Notes: a model not told the origin generated them from the sequence alone. A stretch of 64,000 nucleotides of DNA from Mycobacterium sp. ITM-2016-00317 (GCF_002968295.1 NZ_CP134399.1:62001-126000); one strand, 5' to 3'. Shown: positions 50,271 through 60,577, numbered from the stretch's first letter. Translations and numbers: made by a program.

Positions 50271-51453
50271 CACCGGCGGGGAAGAAACCCGCCAGCGCGG
50301 CGACCAGTTCGACGAACTTGCGCCGCGTCGCCGCCGACATCTCGGCGGTCCCGTCGATGACCCCGCCCGGTCGCAGCTCACGGTCGAACGGCACCTCGAT
50401 GACATTCTGACCGTGCGCCGAGAACTCCTGCGCCAGAATCCTTCTGGTGCGTTTGTCGGCATGCCCGTCGGAGTCGTTGAGGATGACCAGCGTGCGCTGG
50501 AGCAGGTTCGCCATGCCGCGCGCGGCGAGCCAGTCGAGAGTCTGACCGGCGGCCGCGGCGCCGTCGACCCAGGGTGAGGACACCACCACCAGCGCGTCCA
50601 GATCGCGCAGCACCTCCTGGGTCACCGGCGAGTCCATCGTGGAACTGCAGTCGATCACCGAGATCGTGAAATGCCGGTCCAGCCTCGAGACGGCCTCGCG
50701 GTAGATCGTCGGGTCCAGGACCCGGCGGCGGGCCGGAGTGGGTTCACCGGCAAGCACGAAGAGCCCGGCGGCGTTGCAGCCCAGGCGGTTACGGACGTCG
50801 GCGAATGTGTCCAGGTGCTGATCGGCGGCCAGTTCCCAGAACGATCCCTGTGCCTTCGGGTCGACCCGGCTGCCGAGCTTGCCGAACGCGGTGTCCGCGT
50901 CGATGGCGACCACCCGGACGTCCTGACGCAGTTCGGCCAGCACGGATCCCACGGCCGCCGAAACGGTGGTCTTGCCGGCGCCACCCTTGCCCATCACGCC
51001 GATCTTGAAATTGCCGCGCAGCGGACTGCGGATGACGGCTTCCAGGGCCGCCATCCGTTTGTCCTCCGGCGACGGGCCGAGGTTGATCAGCCCGAAGCTG
51101 GCTTTGTAGAGCGCCCTGCGCCAGCCGCTCCCCGGCAGGGTCTTGCGGGCCGGAACCAGCTCGTCCGGACGGATGCGCTCGGCGAACGTCGCGGGCTGAG
51201 GCGCGGTCCACGGTGCGTCGGGGTCCGGTTGGGGCGCGAACGACAGCGCGGGCGGCGAGGGATGGGGGACCCGGCCCTGCGGGCGCTGTGGCGGCCGGCC
51301 GTCGGGCCGCCAGGGCGGCGCCGGTTGGGGGGGTGTGGGCTGGTGGAACAGCTCGCCGGGCCGCGCCGGGGGCGGCACGATCACGCTGGTCTGCTCGGTG
51401 ACAGGGTCGGAATCGGTCGGGTCTTCCCGCAGTCCGTCGTCGCGGTCGGTCAC
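50254..51453 (-). CDS. EspI-like MinD/ParA-type ATPase with Pro-rich N terminus
   Basis: About 399 residues. The first 90 residues are rich in Pro and Gln (for instance PPARPGELFHQPTPPQPAPP). Then LYKASFGLINLGPSPEDKR precedes a ParA/MinD domain with deviant Walker A GVMGKGGAGKTT near residue 165, VVAIDADTAFG and VIDCSSTMDS. The same order, including the INLG-x-SP element, occurs in the espI gene at the right end of the window. It is transcribed toward the HTH gene, ending with 17 bases of overlap. It occupies the interval where espE and espF lie in M. tuberculosis. GTG 51453 has GAGGAG upstream; ATG 51468 is the alternative. Confidence 0.8.
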   Translation of the reverse strand: MTDRDDGLREDPTDSDPVTEQTSVIVPPPARPGELFHQPTPPQPAPPWRPDGRPPQRPQGRVPHPSPPALSFAPQPDPDAPWTAPQPATFAERIRPDELVPARKTLPGSGWRRALYKASFGLINLGPSPEDKRMAALEAVIRSPLRGNFKIGVMGKGGAGKTTVSAAVGSVLAELRQDVRVVAIDADTAFGKLGSRVDPKAQGSFWELAADQHLDTFADVRNRLGCNAAGLFVLAGEPTPARRRVLDPTIYREAVSRLDRHFTISVIDCSSTMDSPVTQEVLRDLDALVVVSSPWVDGAAAAGQTLDWLAARGMANLLQRTLVILNDSDGHADKRTRRILAQEFSAHGQNVIEVPFDRELRPGGVIDGTAEMSAATRRKFVELVAALAGFFPAGVTRSG

Positions 51454-51468
51454 CACACGTCTCCTCAT

Positions 51469-51801
51469 CGTTGTCTACAGCTTCGTGGTCTACGACGCTG
51501 CCGCACCAGACTAGCCGTGGCTCCTATCCAGCAAACTAATCCTCATGGTGGGGCCTGGGGCACCGACCAGCCCGTCAGCACGGGTGGCAGGGCTGCCGTG
51601 ATCCGGAGGCCCGGTCGCCCCTGCGTCCTGCATCCCAACGCAATTGAATTAGCCAGACGGCTAAATGAGCTAATCAGACGCACGTCCCAAATTGCTGCGG
51701 ACGCTACATGGGCTGACCTCAGACTCGGCGGGTGCGGGCAAAAAAGTGTCCTAGGGGAGTAGTTATCGCTGGTACGCTGCCGATGGGAAGGGGGCCAGAC
51801 C
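51469..51801. promoter_or_regulatory. Control region upstream of espG1
   Basis: About 330 bases without a recognisable gene; espE and espF are not seen. It is more AT-rich than its surroundings around 51.63-51.70 kb and includes the dyad at 51649-51664. It probably carries the promoter of the ESX-1 core operon on the right and of the EspI-like gene on the left. Confidence 0.6.
51649..51664. promoter_or_regulatory. Perfect dyad upstream of espG1
   Basis: TTAGCC-AGAC-GGCTAA, followed ten bases later by a partial repeat (GCTAATCAGACG). It lies about 150 bases before the first coding sequence and is a candidate operator for the ESX-1 core operon. Confidence 0.55.
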
Positions 51802-51894
51802 ATGGCTAAGTTCGACGGCCACCGGGGGGATGGCAAATACGGTGCGGCGACGATCGGGCGCGCGTGGACTCGTCGGCCCGGTCAGTGTCGGTGA
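51802..51894 (+). CDS. Possible 30-residue leader ORF coupled to espG1
   Basis: ATG 51802 has a GAAGGGGG site 8-10 bases upstream and encodes 30 residues (MAKFDGHRGDGKYGAATIGR, then a short basic end). Its TGA stop shares a base with the ATG of espG1 (51894). The peptide has no known relative. It may only serve to bring ribosomes to espG1, which has no good site of its own. Confidence 0.4.
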   Translation: MAKFDGHRGDGKYGAATIGRAWTRRPGQCR

Positions 51895-52745
51895 TGGCGC
51901 GCCCGTTCATCGGGGACCGCGAACCCACCCACTTCGACGACGTGGTGGGTGTCGACGTGACGATCGACGGCATGCTGGTCATCGCCGACCTGCTGCACCT
52001 TGTCGACTTCCCGCTGTCGCTGGGGATCCGCCCCAACATCCCGTACGAGGATCAGCGCACGATCGTGTGGGATCAGGTGACCCGCGATCTGACCGCCCAG
52101 GGCATCCTGACGGCCTACGGCGATCCACATCCCGAGGTGGCGGCGATGGTCGACGCGCTCAGCCGCCCCGACCGCACCCTCGACTGCCGCTGGTGGCGAC
52201 GCGACCTCGGCGGCAAGATGATCCGTTTTGTGGTGTGCCGCAAGGGGGAACGTCACGTCGTCGCGGCGCGCGACGAGGACATGCTGGTGCTGCAGCGGGT
52301 GGCCCCGCAGATCGGCCTCGCCGCGATGGTGACCGTGGTGCTCGGCGATGCCGAGCCGGCCGACGTCCAGCCGTTGACCGGTATCGCGGCCACGCTGGCG
52401 CAGGCGCGCACCGCCGATCAGATCGCCGGCTACGGCCAGCCGCCGCTGTCGGCCAAGATCTACGCCGACGCTACGGCGAACCCGGACAGCTGGGTGGAGA
52501 TCACCGCCAACGAGCGGCACCCCGGCGGGACCTGCTCGCACGCGGGTGCGGGCGCGGGCGTGCTCGATTCGCCGCACGGCCGGATCGTGTCCATTCCGAG
52601 GCGGGTCGGCAACGAGCTGTACGGGAGCTTCCTGCCGGGTACCGCGGAGAACTTGCAGCGCGCGCTCGACGGCCTGATCGAGTTCCTGCCGTCGAAGACG
52701 TGGTTCGACCACCGAGACGCCCTCGACAACACGAACGCGGACTGA
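51894..52745 (+). CDS. espG1: EspG1, ESX-1 PE/PPE chaperone
   Basis: A 283-residue cytosolic chaperone, the same length as M. tuberculosis EspG1, which binds the tip of PPE68-type partners and delivers PE/PPE pairs to the ESX-1 machine. Conserved blocks: VVGVDVTIDGMLVIADLLHLVDFP, RPNIPYEDQRTIVWDQV, RWWRRDLGGKMIRFVVCR and PRRVGNELYGSFLPGTAENL. ATG 51894 is preferred because it matches the ortholog's length and is coupled to the short leader; GTG 51864 would add ten residues. espH follows 15 bases later. Confidence 0.93.
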   Translation: MARPFIGDREPTHFDDVVGVDVTIDGMLVIADLLHLVDFPLSLGIRPNIPYEDQRTIVWDQVTRDLTAQGILTAYGDPHPEVAAMVDALSRPDRTLDCRWWRRDLGGKMIRFVVCRKGERHVVAARDEDMLVLQRVAPQIGLAAMVTVVLGDAEPADVQPLTGIAATLAQARTADQIAGYGQPPLSAKIYADATANPDSWVEITANERHPGGTCSHAGAGAGVLDSPHGRIVSIPRRVGNELYGSFLPGTAENLQRALDGLIEFLPSKTWFDHRDALDNTNAD

Positions 52746-52760
52746 AAGGCGAAAGACACG

Positions 52761-53276
52761 GTGGCCAACCCTCCGCCCGGGACCCCGGACGCGTCTGCGT
52801 CCGGCGCCGACGGATTTCCCGACGGCGGGGACCACGATGACCTGGCGGCGCTGGACCTCAGCGGGGCGCGCGAGGAGGACGACAGCGACCTGGAAGCGGT
52901 TCTCGGTCGGCGCCGATCAGCGCCCCCGCCCGCCGACACCGATCCGATGCCGACCTTCACCGTGACCAACCCGCCCGGAACCGTGGCCGTGACGGCGTAT
53001 CTGGACGGACGCGTCCAGCAGGTCGACCTGTCGCCGAAGGCGGCGGAGCTTCCCGAGGCGGTACTCGCCGACGAGATCGTCGTGATCGCCGGTTTGGCCA
53101 CCCAGGACGCCAGATCGGCGCAGTACACCTCGATGCTGGACGGGATGCGGCAGCAGGGCCACGACCATGCGGCCACGCGCGACTTCCTGACCCGGGACCT
53201 GGACCTGCCCACCCCGGAACAGGCTCGGGCCGCCCGCGCCGAACTGTTCACGACCCGCTACGTAGGTGACGAGTGA
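52761..53276 (+). CDS. espH: EspH, ESX-1 associated protein
   Basis: A 171-residue acidic protein. The N-terminal half is low-complexity and acidic (LDLSGAREEDDSDLEAVLGRR); the C-terminal half has PMPTFTVTNPPGTVAVTAYLDG and AVLADEIVVIAGLATQDARSAQYTS, matching EspH of ESX-1 loci. It is the conserved gene between espG1 and eccA1 and is implicated in ESX-1 substrate secretion; mechanism is unclear. It overlaps eccA1 by four bases. Confidence 0.9.
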   Translation: MANPPPGTPDASASGADGFPDGGDHDDLAALDLSGAREEDDSDLEAVLGRRRSAPPPADTDPMPTFTVTNPPGTVAVTAYLDGRVQQVDLSPKAAELPEAVLADEIVVIAGLATQDARSAQYTSMLDGMRQQGHDHAATRDFLTRDLDLPTPEQARAARAELFTTRYVGDE

Positions 53277-53500
53277 CTGAACAATTGGCCGGCATCTTCG
53301 GCACCGCGGTAGGCCTGCTGCCTACCTCGCAGGCACGGTCGCTGGAACTGTTCACCGAGATCACCACCGCCGACGAGACCGCATGCGACGCCTGGGTGGG
53401 GCGGATCAGATGCGGTGACACCGACCGGGTGACGATGTTCCGGGCCTGGTACTCGCGCAACAACTTCGGCAAGCTGGCCGGACCGCGGAGCTCTCGATGA
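53273..53500 (+). CDS. eccA1: EccA1, N-terminal part (separated by a frameshift)
   Basis: A 75-residue frame identical in character to the first 70 residues of EccA1 (LFTEITTADETACDAWVGRI, GDTDRVTMFRAWYSRNNFG). After LAG it continues as PRSSR and stops, whereas orthologs continue through AAELSM into the next frame. One base appears to be missing at about 53482-53483 (GGACC where GGAGCC would restore the frame). The stop TGA overlaps an ATG (ATGA at 53497-53500), so a ribosome could reinitiate on the second part. Confidence 0.85.
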   Translation: MTEQLAGIFGTAVGLLPTSQARSLELFTEITTADETACDAWVGRIRCGDTDRVTMFRAWYSRNNFGKLAGPRSSR

Positions 53501-54996
53501 ACAGTGTGGGTGCGCGCGTGCCGATCGGCGGCATGTACGGCGACATCACCTATCCGGTGAACTCGCCACTGGCGATCACGTTGGGTTTCGCGGTGAGCGA
53601 GGCAGCGGTCGGCAACTATGCCGACGCGATGGAAGCACTCGACGACGCGCCTGCCGCGGGCGGCGAACATCTGGTGTCCTGGGTCAAAGCGGTCGTCTAC
53701 GGCGCCGCCGGACGCTGGACCGACGTGATCGACGAGGTGCGCAACGCGGGCTCCGCCTGGCCCGACAGGTTCCTGGCCGGCGCCGCACTGGTGGCCCACG
53801 GTGTGGCCGCCGCCAACCTGGGTTTGTCCACCGAAGCCGAACGCCGCCTGGTAGAAGCCAATTCGGCACCGGCAGGGCAGGCGTGCAACCGCACCATCGC
53901 GTGGTACTCGGCGATGGCATACCGTGCGCTGGGCAACGAGGAGGCCGCCGTCCGGCTGCTGGAGTGGCTGCAGGCCACCCACCCGTCGCCTGAAGTCGCT
54001 GCGGCGCTGAAGGACCCGGCATACCGTTTGCAGACCACCACCGCCGAGCAGATCGCGTCCCGCCGGGACCCGTGGGATCCCGCCAGCGTGGAGGCCGACA
54101 ACTCCGGCCGGGACAAGCTGCTGGCCGACGCGCAGGCCGAACTCGACCGCCAGATCGGGCTCACCAGCGTCAAGCAGCAGATCGAGCGTTACCGTGCGGC
54201 CACCCAGATGGCGAAAGTCCGTGCCGCCCGCGGGATGAAAGTCGCCCAGGCGTCCAAGCACATGATCTTCACCGGCCCGCCCGGGACCGGCAAGACGACG
54301 ATCGCACGGGTGGTCGCCAACATCCTGGCCGGACTGGGGGTGATCGCCGAGCCCAAGCTCGTCGAGACCTCGCGCAAGGATTTCGTCGCGGAGTACGAGG
54401 GGCAGTCCGCGGTGAAGACGGCCCGCACCATCGACCGGGCGATGGGCGGGGTGCTGTTCATCGACGAGGCCTACACCCTGGTGCAGGAGCGCGACGGCCG
54501 CGCCGACCCGTTCGGCACGGAGGCGCTGGACACGCTGCTGGCCCGCATGGAGAACGACCGTGACCGCCTGGTCGTGATCATCGCCGGGTACAGCAACGAC
54601 ATCGACCGTCTGCTGGAGGTCAACGACGGGCTGCGGTCCCGGTTCTCCACCCGCATCGAGTTCGACTCCTACTCCCCGGAGGAGATCGTCGAGATCGCCA
54701 GAGTGATTGCCGCCGCCAATGATTCGAGCCTCACCGACGAGGCCGCCAAACACGTGCTGGAGGCCGCGACGTTGTTGAGCCGCAGCACGTCGAACGGCAA
54801 GCCCGCGCTCGACGTGGCCGGAAACGGCCGCTACGCCCGCCAACTGGTGGAGGCCGGGGAACAGACCCGGGACATGCGGCTGGCCCGGTCGCTGGACTTC
54901 GACGCCCTCGATGTCGAGCAGCTCAGCGAGATCGACGGTACCGACATGGCCGCGGCGATCGCCTCGGTGCACGCACGCATGAGCATCAGCGAGTAG
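53497..54996 (+). CDS. eccA1: EccA1, TPR and AAA+ ATPase part
   Basis: A 499-residue frame holding most of EccA1: the remaining TPR-like helical repeats (residues 1-200) and the CbxX/CfqX-type AAA+ domain with Walker A GPPGTGKTT near residue 260, Walker B GGVLFIDEAYTL near 325 and sensor/arginine-finger region GLRSRFSTRIEF. EccA1 is the cytosolic ATPase that acts on EspG-bound substrates in ESX-1. With the preceding fragment the repaired protein would be about 573 residues, the exact length of M. tuberculosis EccA1. Three bases separate it from eccB1. Confidence 0.93.
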   Translation: MNSVGARVPIGGMYGDITYPVNSPLAITLGFAVSEAAVGNYADAMEALDDAPAAGGEHLVSWVKAVVYGAAGRWTDVIDEVRNAGSAWPDRFLAGAALVAHGVAAANLGLSTEAERRLVEANSAPAGQACNRTIAWYSAMAYRALGNEEAAVRLLEWLQATHPSPEVAAALKDPAYRLQTTTAEQIASRRDPWDPASVEADNSGRDKLLADAQAELDRQIGLTSVKQQIERYRAATQMAKVRAARGMKVAQASKHMIFTGPPGTGKTTIARVVANILAGLGVIAEPKLVETSRKDFVAEYEGQSAVKTARTIDRAMGGVLFIDEAYTLVQERDGRADPFGTEALDTLLARMENDRDRLVVIIAGYSNDIDRLLEVNDGLRSRFSTRIEFDSYSPEEIVEIARVIAAANDSSLTDEAAKHVLEAATLLSRSTSNGKPALDVAGNGRYARQLVEAGEQTRDMRLARSLDFDALDVEQLSEIDGTDMAAAIASVHARMSISE

Positions 54997-54999
54997 GCG

Positions 55000-56472
55000 A
55001 TGGCGGGATTCCGGCTCACCACCAAGGTGCAGGTCAGCGGCTGGCGCTTCCTGCTGCGCCGGCTCGAGCACGCGATCGTGCGGCGCGACACGCGGATGTT
55101 CGACGACCCGCTGCAGTTCTACAGCCGGGCGGTGTCGGCGGGAATCATCATCGCCATCCTGATCTGCCTCGGCGCGGTCCTGCTCGCGTACTTCAAACCC
55201 CTCGGAAAGCGTGGCGGGGACACCCTTCTGGTGGATCGCACCACCAACCAGCTCTACCTCATGCTGCCCGACGGTAACCAGCTCCGGCCCGCCTACAACC
55301 TGACCTCGGCGCGGTTGATCCTCGGTGACGGGAAGACGCCGGTGGCGGTCAAGTCGGAGGAACTGGACAAGATGCCGAAGGGGCCGCCGGTCGGCATCCC
55401 CGGCGCGCCCTACGCCACCCCGGTCAGCGCGTCCGCGGATTCGCAGTGGTCGGTGTGTGACACCGTCATCAAGCCCGACAGCGTGGCCCCGGCCGTGAAG
55501 TCCTCGGTGCTGATCACCCCGCTGGCACTCGATGCCTCCGTCGCCGCGATGACTTCCGGGCAGGGCATGCTGGTCTCGTTCAAGAACCAGGACTGGCTGG
55601 TCACCGAGACCGGGCGCCACCTCGTCGACATGGCCGACCGGGCGGTGACGTCCGCGGTGGGCATCCCGGTGACCGCGCGATCAACGCCGATCTCGGAAGG
55701 CCTGTTCAACGCGCTGCCCGACGCGGGCCCCTGGCGGCTGCCCGCCATCCCGGCCGGCGGCACCCCGAACTCGGTGGGCCTGCCCCCGGAGCTGGTGGTC
55801 GGTTCGGTGTTCGTGACCGTCACCGACTCCGACGAGCAGCATCACGTGGTGTTGCCCAACGGGGTGGCGAAGGTCAACAACACGACCGCCGCCGCGCTGC
55901 GTGCCACCAACTCGTACGGACTGATCGAGCCGCCGTCGATGGAAGCCAGCGCGGTGGCCCGAATCCCGGAGCAGGTGTATGACTCGCCGCTGCCTGACAC
56001 TGCGATGGAAATGCTGGTGCGCCAGGAGGTTCCGACGCTGTGCTGGACGTGGCAGCGGGTCGCGGGCGACCAGTCGCCGACGATGACGGTGATCGCCGGC
56101 CGCCGGCTGCCTCTGCCCGCGACGGCCCTGTCCACCGGCATCGACCAGATCACCGGTGACGCGACCGTGTACATCTCCGGGGGTCAGTACATCCGGCTGC
56201 AGTCGCCGGATCCGCGGTACGGCGAAAACCTGTACTACATCGACCCGCAGGGAGTGCGGTACGGACTGCCGGACGAGGAGACCGCGGCCAAACTCGGGCT
56301 GTCGGCGCCGCGCACCGCGCCGTGGCAGGTGGTCGGCCTGCTCGTCGACGGCCCGGTGCTCTCCCAGCAGGCGGCGCTCGTCGAACACGACACGCTGCCG
56401 GCGAACCCGAATCCGCGTCGGGCCGGGGGCGGTCCCGCCGTCGTGGGAGCAGGCAACGGAGGCGGAGGATGA
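55000..56472 (+). CDS. eccB1: EccB1, ESX-1 membrane component
   Basis: A 490-residue membrane-anchored protein. A short cytosolic N terminus ([20 protein letters not shown]) is conserved in all EccB proteins, a single transmembrane helix follows at residues 44-64, and the rest is periplasmic with the R1-R4 repeat propeller region. One Cys is in WSVCDTV and another in PTLCWTW, likely the periplasmic disulfide. The last 20 residues are Gly-rich. It forms the core complex with EccC, EccD and EccE. Coupled by ATGA to eccCa1. Confidence 0.95.
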   Translation: MAGFRLTTKVQVSGWRFLLRRLEHAIVRRDTRMFDDPLQFYSRAVSAGIIIAILICLGAVLLAYFKPLGKRGGDTLLVDRTTNQLYLMLPDGNQLRPAYNLTSARLILGDGKTPVAVKSEELDKMPKGPPVGIPGAPYATPVSASADSQWSVCDTVIKPDSVAPAVKSSVLITPLALDASVAAMTSGQGMLVSFKNQDWLVTETGRHLVDMADRAVTSAVGIPVTARSTPISEGLFNALPDAGPWRLPAIPAGGTPNSVGLPPELVVGSVFVTVTDSDEQHHVVLPNGVAKVNNTTAAALRATNSYGLIEPPSMEASAVARIPEQVYDSPLPDTAMEMLVRQEVPTLCWTWQRVAGDQSPTMTVIAGRRLPLPATALSTGIDQITGDATVYISGGQYIRLQSPDPRYGENLYYIDPQGVRYGLPDEETAAKLGLSAPRTAPWQVVGLLVDGPVLSQQAALVEHDTLPANPNPRRAGGGPAVVGAGNGGGG

Positions 56473-58694
56473 CCACACGCAAGTTCACCCCGATCATCAA
56501 ACGGGGTCCGCGTCTGACCCCGGGTGAGATCAACGTGACCCCACCTGAGGATCTCGGCGTCGACATCCCGCCTTCGGGCATGCAGAAGGCGCTGCCCTGG
56601 GTGATGGGCGGGTGCATGCTCGGCATGATCGCGATCCTGATCTTCGGTGGGCTGCGGAACTTCTCGCCGTACATGCTGATGATGCCGATGATGGTGGTGA
56701 TGGGCGCGGTCGGCATGATGGCCGGCGGCGGTAGCGGCGGCAAGAAGGTGCCCGAGATCAACGCCGACCGCAAGGAGTACCTGCGTTACCTGGCGGGTCT
56801 GCGCAACAGGGTCACGTCGTCGGCGTCCGCGCAGGTGACGTTCTTCAACTACCACGCGCCCCATCCCGACGATCTGTTGTCGATCGTCGGGACCCACCGG
56901 CAGTGGTCACGCCCGTCCAACCACGACTTCTACGCCGCGACGCGCGTGGGGCTCGGCTCCGAACCCGCTGTGGACCGGTTGCTCAAACCGGCCGTCGGGG
57001 CCGAATTGGCCGGACCGGCCGGCGCGCCGCAGCCGCACCTGGAACCCGTCAGCCACATGTGGGTCACCAAGTTTCTGCGCACCCACGGACTGATCCACGA
57101 CTGCCCGAAGTTGGTGCAGCTGAAGACCTTCCCGACGATCGCCGTCGGTGGAGACCTGGAGGGATCGTCGGCGCTCCTCCGGGCGATGATCTGTCACCTG
57201 GCGGTGTTCCATCCGCCGGACATGCTGCAGATGCGGGTGCTGACCGACAATCCCGAAGATCCGGGGTGGGCGTGGTTGAAGTGGCTGCCGCACCTGCAGC
57301 ACCAGTCCGACACCGACGCCGCGGGCACCACCCGGATGGTGTTCACGCGGCCCGACGCGCTGAGCGACCTCGCCGCCCGCGGTCCGCACACCGCGGATGC
57401 CGCGCCGAGCGGGCCGTACGTCGTCGTAGTCGACTTGACTGGGGGCAGAGCCGGATTCCCGATGGACGGACGCTCCGGTGTCACCGTCCTCACCCTTGGC
57501 AACCACCGCTCGGCCTACCGGATCCGGGTCAACGAGGACGGCACCGCCGACGACAAGCTGCCCGGCGCATCGTTTCGCCAGGTGGCCGGCCAGGTGGACG
57601 GGATGACGCCGCGACAGGCCGAGCGGGTGGCCCGCAAGCTCGCCGGGTGGTCGATCACCGGCACCATCATCGACAAGGGCACCCGGGTCCAGAAGAAGGT
57701 CGCCACCGAATGGCACGAGATCGTCGGCGCACAGTCGGTGGAGGAGGTCACTCCCGCACGCTGGCGGATGTTCACCGACACCGACCGGGACCGGCTGCGG
57801 ATCCCGTTCGGCCACGAACTCAAGACCGGCGACGTCATGTACCTGGACATCAAGGAGGGCGCCGAGTTCGGCGCAGGCCCGCACGGAATGCTCATCGGCA
57901 CCACAGGTTCGGGTAAGTCGGAGTTCCTCCGCACGCTGATCCTGTCGCTGGCCGCCACCCACCACCCCGACCAGATCAACCTGCTGCTGACAGATTTCAA
58001 GGGCGGGTCGACGTTCCTCGGCATGGAGAAGCTGCCGCACACCGCCGCGGTGGTCACCAACATGGAGGAAGAGGCCGAACTGGTCAGCCGCATGGGTGAG
58101 GTACTCACCGGCGAGCTCGACCGCAGGCAGTCCATCCTGCGGCAGGCCGGCATGCAGGTCGGTGCGGCGGGTGCGCTGTCCGGCGTCGCCGAGTACGAGA
58201 AGCACCGCGAGCGCGGCGCCGATCTACCGCCGCTGCCCACCCTTTTCGTGGTGGTCGACGAGTTCGCGGAATTGCTGCAGAACCACCCCGACTTCATCCA
58301 GCTGTTCGACCGGATCTGTCGCGTGGGTCGCTCGCTGCGCGTGCACCTGCTGCTGGCGACGCAGTCCCTGAACACCGGCGGCACCCGCATCGACAAGCTG
58401 GAACCCAACCTGACCTACCGGATCGCGCTGCGCACCACCAGTTCTGCCGAGTCCAAGGCGGTCATCGGCACCCCGGAGGCGCAGTACATCACCAACAAGG
58501 AGAGCGGTGTCGGCTTCCTCCGGATCGGCATGGAGGACCCGGTGAAGTTCCAGAGCGTCTACACCGGCAATCCCTACGTCCCCGCCGTCGTCGACGCGGG
58601 GGCCGACGAGGCGCCGAAGAACCACGCAGACCGGAACATCCGCATCCACCGCTTCACCACGGCGCCGATCCTGGATGCGAGCGTGGGCCGATGA
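56469..58694 (+). CDS. eccCa1: EccCa1, ESX-1 FtsK/SpoIIIE-type ATPase, membrane subunit
   Basis: A 741-residue protein with two N-terminal transmembrane helices (about residues 41-62 and 67-87), a DUF domain and one FtsK/SpoIIIE ATPase domain. Walker A is [12 protein letters not shown] near residue 477 and Walker [13 protein letters not shown] near residue 592; the catalytic Glu is intact. The split of EccC after ATPase 1 is particular to ESX-1. It contacts EccCb1, which recognises substrates. It overlaps eccB1 and eccCb1 by four bases each. Confidence 0.96.
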   Translation: MTTRKFTPIIKRGPRLTPGEINVTPPEDLGVDIPPSGMQKALPWVMGGCMLGMIAILIFGGLRNFSPYMLMMPMMVVMGAVGMMAGGGSGGKKVPEINADRKEYLRYLAGLRNRVTSSASAQVTFFNYHAPHPDDLLSIVGTHRQWSRPSNHDFYAATRVGLGSEPAVDRLLKPAVGAELAGPAGAPQPHLEPVSHMWVTKFLRTHGLIHDCPKLVQLKTFPTIAVGGDLEGSSALLRAMICHLAVFHPPDMLQMRVLTDNPEDPGWAWLKWLPHLQHQSDTDAAGTTRMVFTRPDALSDLAARGPHTADAAPSGPYVVVVDLTGGRAGFPMDGRSGVTVLTLGNHRSAYRIRVNEDGTADDKLPGASFRQVAGQVDGMTPRQAERVARKLAGWSITGTIIDKGTRVQKKVATEWHEIVGAQSVEEVTPARWRMFTDTDRDRLRIPFGHELKTGDVMYLDIKEGAEFGAGPHGMLIGTTGSGKSEFLRTLILSLAATHHPDQINLLLTDFKGGSTFLGMEKLPHTAAVVTNMEEEAELVSRMGEVLTGELDRRQSILRQAGMQVGAAGALSGVAEYEKHRERGADLPPLPTLFVVVDEFAELLQNHPDFIQLFDRICRVGRSLRVHLLLATQSLNTGGTRIDKLEPNLTYRIALRTTSSAESKAVIGTPEAQYITNKESGVGFLRIGMEDPVKFQSVYTGNPYVPAVVDAGADEAPKNHADRNIRIHRFTTAPILDASVGR

Positions 58695-60442
58695 CCGTCG
58701 ACTCAGGACAGAAGGTCCTGCGAGAGGTCGTCCTCGAGCAGCTGACCACCGGGGACAACCACGCCTACCGGATGTGGTTGCCTCCGTTGGCCGACCCCAC
58801 CCCGGTCAACGAGCTCATCGCCCGCGACTACGAACGCCGCCCACTGCGCATCGGACTGGGCATCATGGATGAGCCGCGAAGGCACCGGCAGGAAGTGTGG
58901 GGGATCGACATCACCACGGCCGCGGGCAACATCGCGGTTGGCGGCGCACCGCAGACCGGCAAGTCGACGCTGCTGCAGACCTTCATCCTGTCGGCCGCGG
59001 CGTCGCACACCCCGCGTCAGATCCAGTTCTACTGCGTCGACATGGGCGGCGGCGGTCTCATGTACATCGAGGATCTGCCGCACGTCGGCGGGGTGGCCAC
59101 CCGCGCCGAGCCGGACCGCGTCAACCGGGTGGTCGCCGAGGTCAAAGCGGTGCTGCGGCAACGTGAGCAGACGTTCAAGCAGTACCGGGTCGGATCGATG
59201 GCCGACTACCGGCAGATGCGCGAGGATCCCGAGCACCCCGTGTCCGCGGATGCGTTCGGTGACGTGTTCCTGGTCATCGACGGGTGGCCCGCGTTCGCCG
59301 CCGAGTTCCCCGACCTCGAGGCCACTGTCCAGGACATCGCCGGGCAGGGACTGGCCTACGGCGTGCACACCATGATCTCCACGCCGCGGTGGACCGAGCT
59401 GCGCGCCCGGGTGCGCGACTACCTGGGCACCAAAATCGAGTTCCGGTTGGGCGATGTCAACGAGACCCAGATCGACCGGATCACCCGCGAGATCCCGATC
59501 AACCGTCCCGGTCGGGCGGTGTCGACCGAGAAGCACCACCTGATGATCGGGGTGCCCCGCCTCGACGGGATGCACAGTGCCGAAGCGCTGGTTCCGGCGA
59601 TGTCGGCCGCCGTCAAGGAGATCTCCGCGCGGCACACCGAGGAAGCGCCCCGGGTGCGGGTGCTGCCCAGCCGGATACATCTGCGGGAACTGGATCCGAA
59701 TCCGCCGGGGCCGGAGGCGGATTACCGCACCCGCTGGACCATTCCGGTCGGGGTGCGCGAATCCGACCTGACGGTGGCGCACAACCCGATGCACACCACG
59801 CCCCACCACCTCATCTTCGGTGCGGCCAAATCCGGCAAGACGACCATCGCGCACGCGATCGCTCGGGCGATCTGTGCCCGGAACAGCCCGCAGCAGGTGC
59901 GGTTCATGGTCGCCGACTACCGGTCCGGTCTGCTGGAGGCGGTGCCCGAGACGCATCTGCTGCCAGCGGGCGGGATCAACCGCAACCACAGCGTGCTGGA
60001 GGAGTCGATCAAGGCGTTGGTCACGAACCTGGTGAAGCGACTGCCGCCGACAGACCTCACCCCGTCGCAGCTGCGGCAGCGATCGTGGTGGTCCGGACCG
60101 GACGTCGTGCTCCTGGTCGACGACTGGCACATGATCACCGCCGCCGGCGGGATGCTGTCGCCGATGGCCCCGCTGGCACCGTTGCTGCCTGCGGCCGCCG
60201 ACATCGGGCTGCATCTGGTGGTGACCTGCCAGATGAGCCAGGCCAGCCGGGCGACGATGGACAAGTTCGTCGGGACCGCCTACGGCGCGGGCAGCCCCAC
60301 GATGTTCCTGTCCGGGGAGAAGCAGGATTTTCCGTCACGCGAGATCGTGGTCAAGAAAAGACCCCCTGGCCAGGCGTTCTACGTGACGCCGGATGTGAAG
60401 GAAGTGATCCAGGCGGCGTATGTGGATCCCCCGGAGGAATAA
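58691..60442 (+). CDS. eccCb1: EccCb1, ESX-1 FtsK/SpoIIIE-type ATPase, cytosolic subunit
   Basis: A 583-residue soluble protein with two further ATPase domains. The first has Walker [10 protein letters not shown] near residue 84 and a Walker B ending Asp-Gly (VFLVIDGW), the second Walker [10 protein letters not shown] near residue 376 and LLVDDWHMI near residue 471; both Walker B motifs lack the usual Glu, as in orthologs. The C-terminal domain binds the tail of EsxB and multimerises EccC. It starts in an ATGA overlap with eccCa1 and is the last gene of this transcription block before PE35. Confidence 0.96.
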   Translation: MTVDSGQKVLREVVLEQLTTGDNHAYRMWLPPLADPTPVNELIARDYERRPLRIGLGIMDEPRRHRQEVWGIDITTAAGNIAVGGAPQTGKSTLLQTFILSAAASHTPRQIQFYCVDMGGGGLMYIEDLPHVGGVATRAEPDRVNRVVAEVKAVLRQREQTFKQYRVGSMADYRQMREDPEHPVSADAFGDVFLVIDGWPAFAAEFPDLEATVQDIAGQGLAYGVHTMISTPRWTELRARVRDYLGTKIEFRLGDVNETQIDRITREIPINRPGRAVSTEKHHLMIGVPRLDGMHSAEALVPAMSAAVKEISARHTEEAPRVRVLPSRIHLRELDPNPPGPEADYRTRWTIPVGVRESDLTVAHNPMHTTPHHLIFGAAKSGKTTIAHAIARAICARNSPQQVRFMVADYRSGLLEAVPETHLLPAGGINRNHSVLEESIKALVTNLVKRLPPTDLTPSQLRQRSWWSGPDVVLLVDDWHMITAAGGMLSPMAPLAPLLPAAADIGLHLVVTCQMSQASRATMDKFVGTAYGAGSPTMFLSGEKQDFPSREIVVKKRPPGQAFYVTPDVKEVIQAAYVDPPEE

Positions 60443-60577
60443 GTGCGTCGAGCACCCTCTGACGGCGGTTAATATTGGGAAGTACTTTTCCAGCAAACGG
60501 AGAAGCGGCCGAATGGCCATTTTTATCGGGGGGGTCAAAAAGCATCCCTGCTGGGTATCACTGTCGATACCCGTGAA

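Noticed and set aside
51864..52745. espG1 start at GTG 51864
   Set aside because: It adds ten residues not needed for the ortholog's 283-residue length and has no better ribosome site; the coupled ATG at 51894 fits better.
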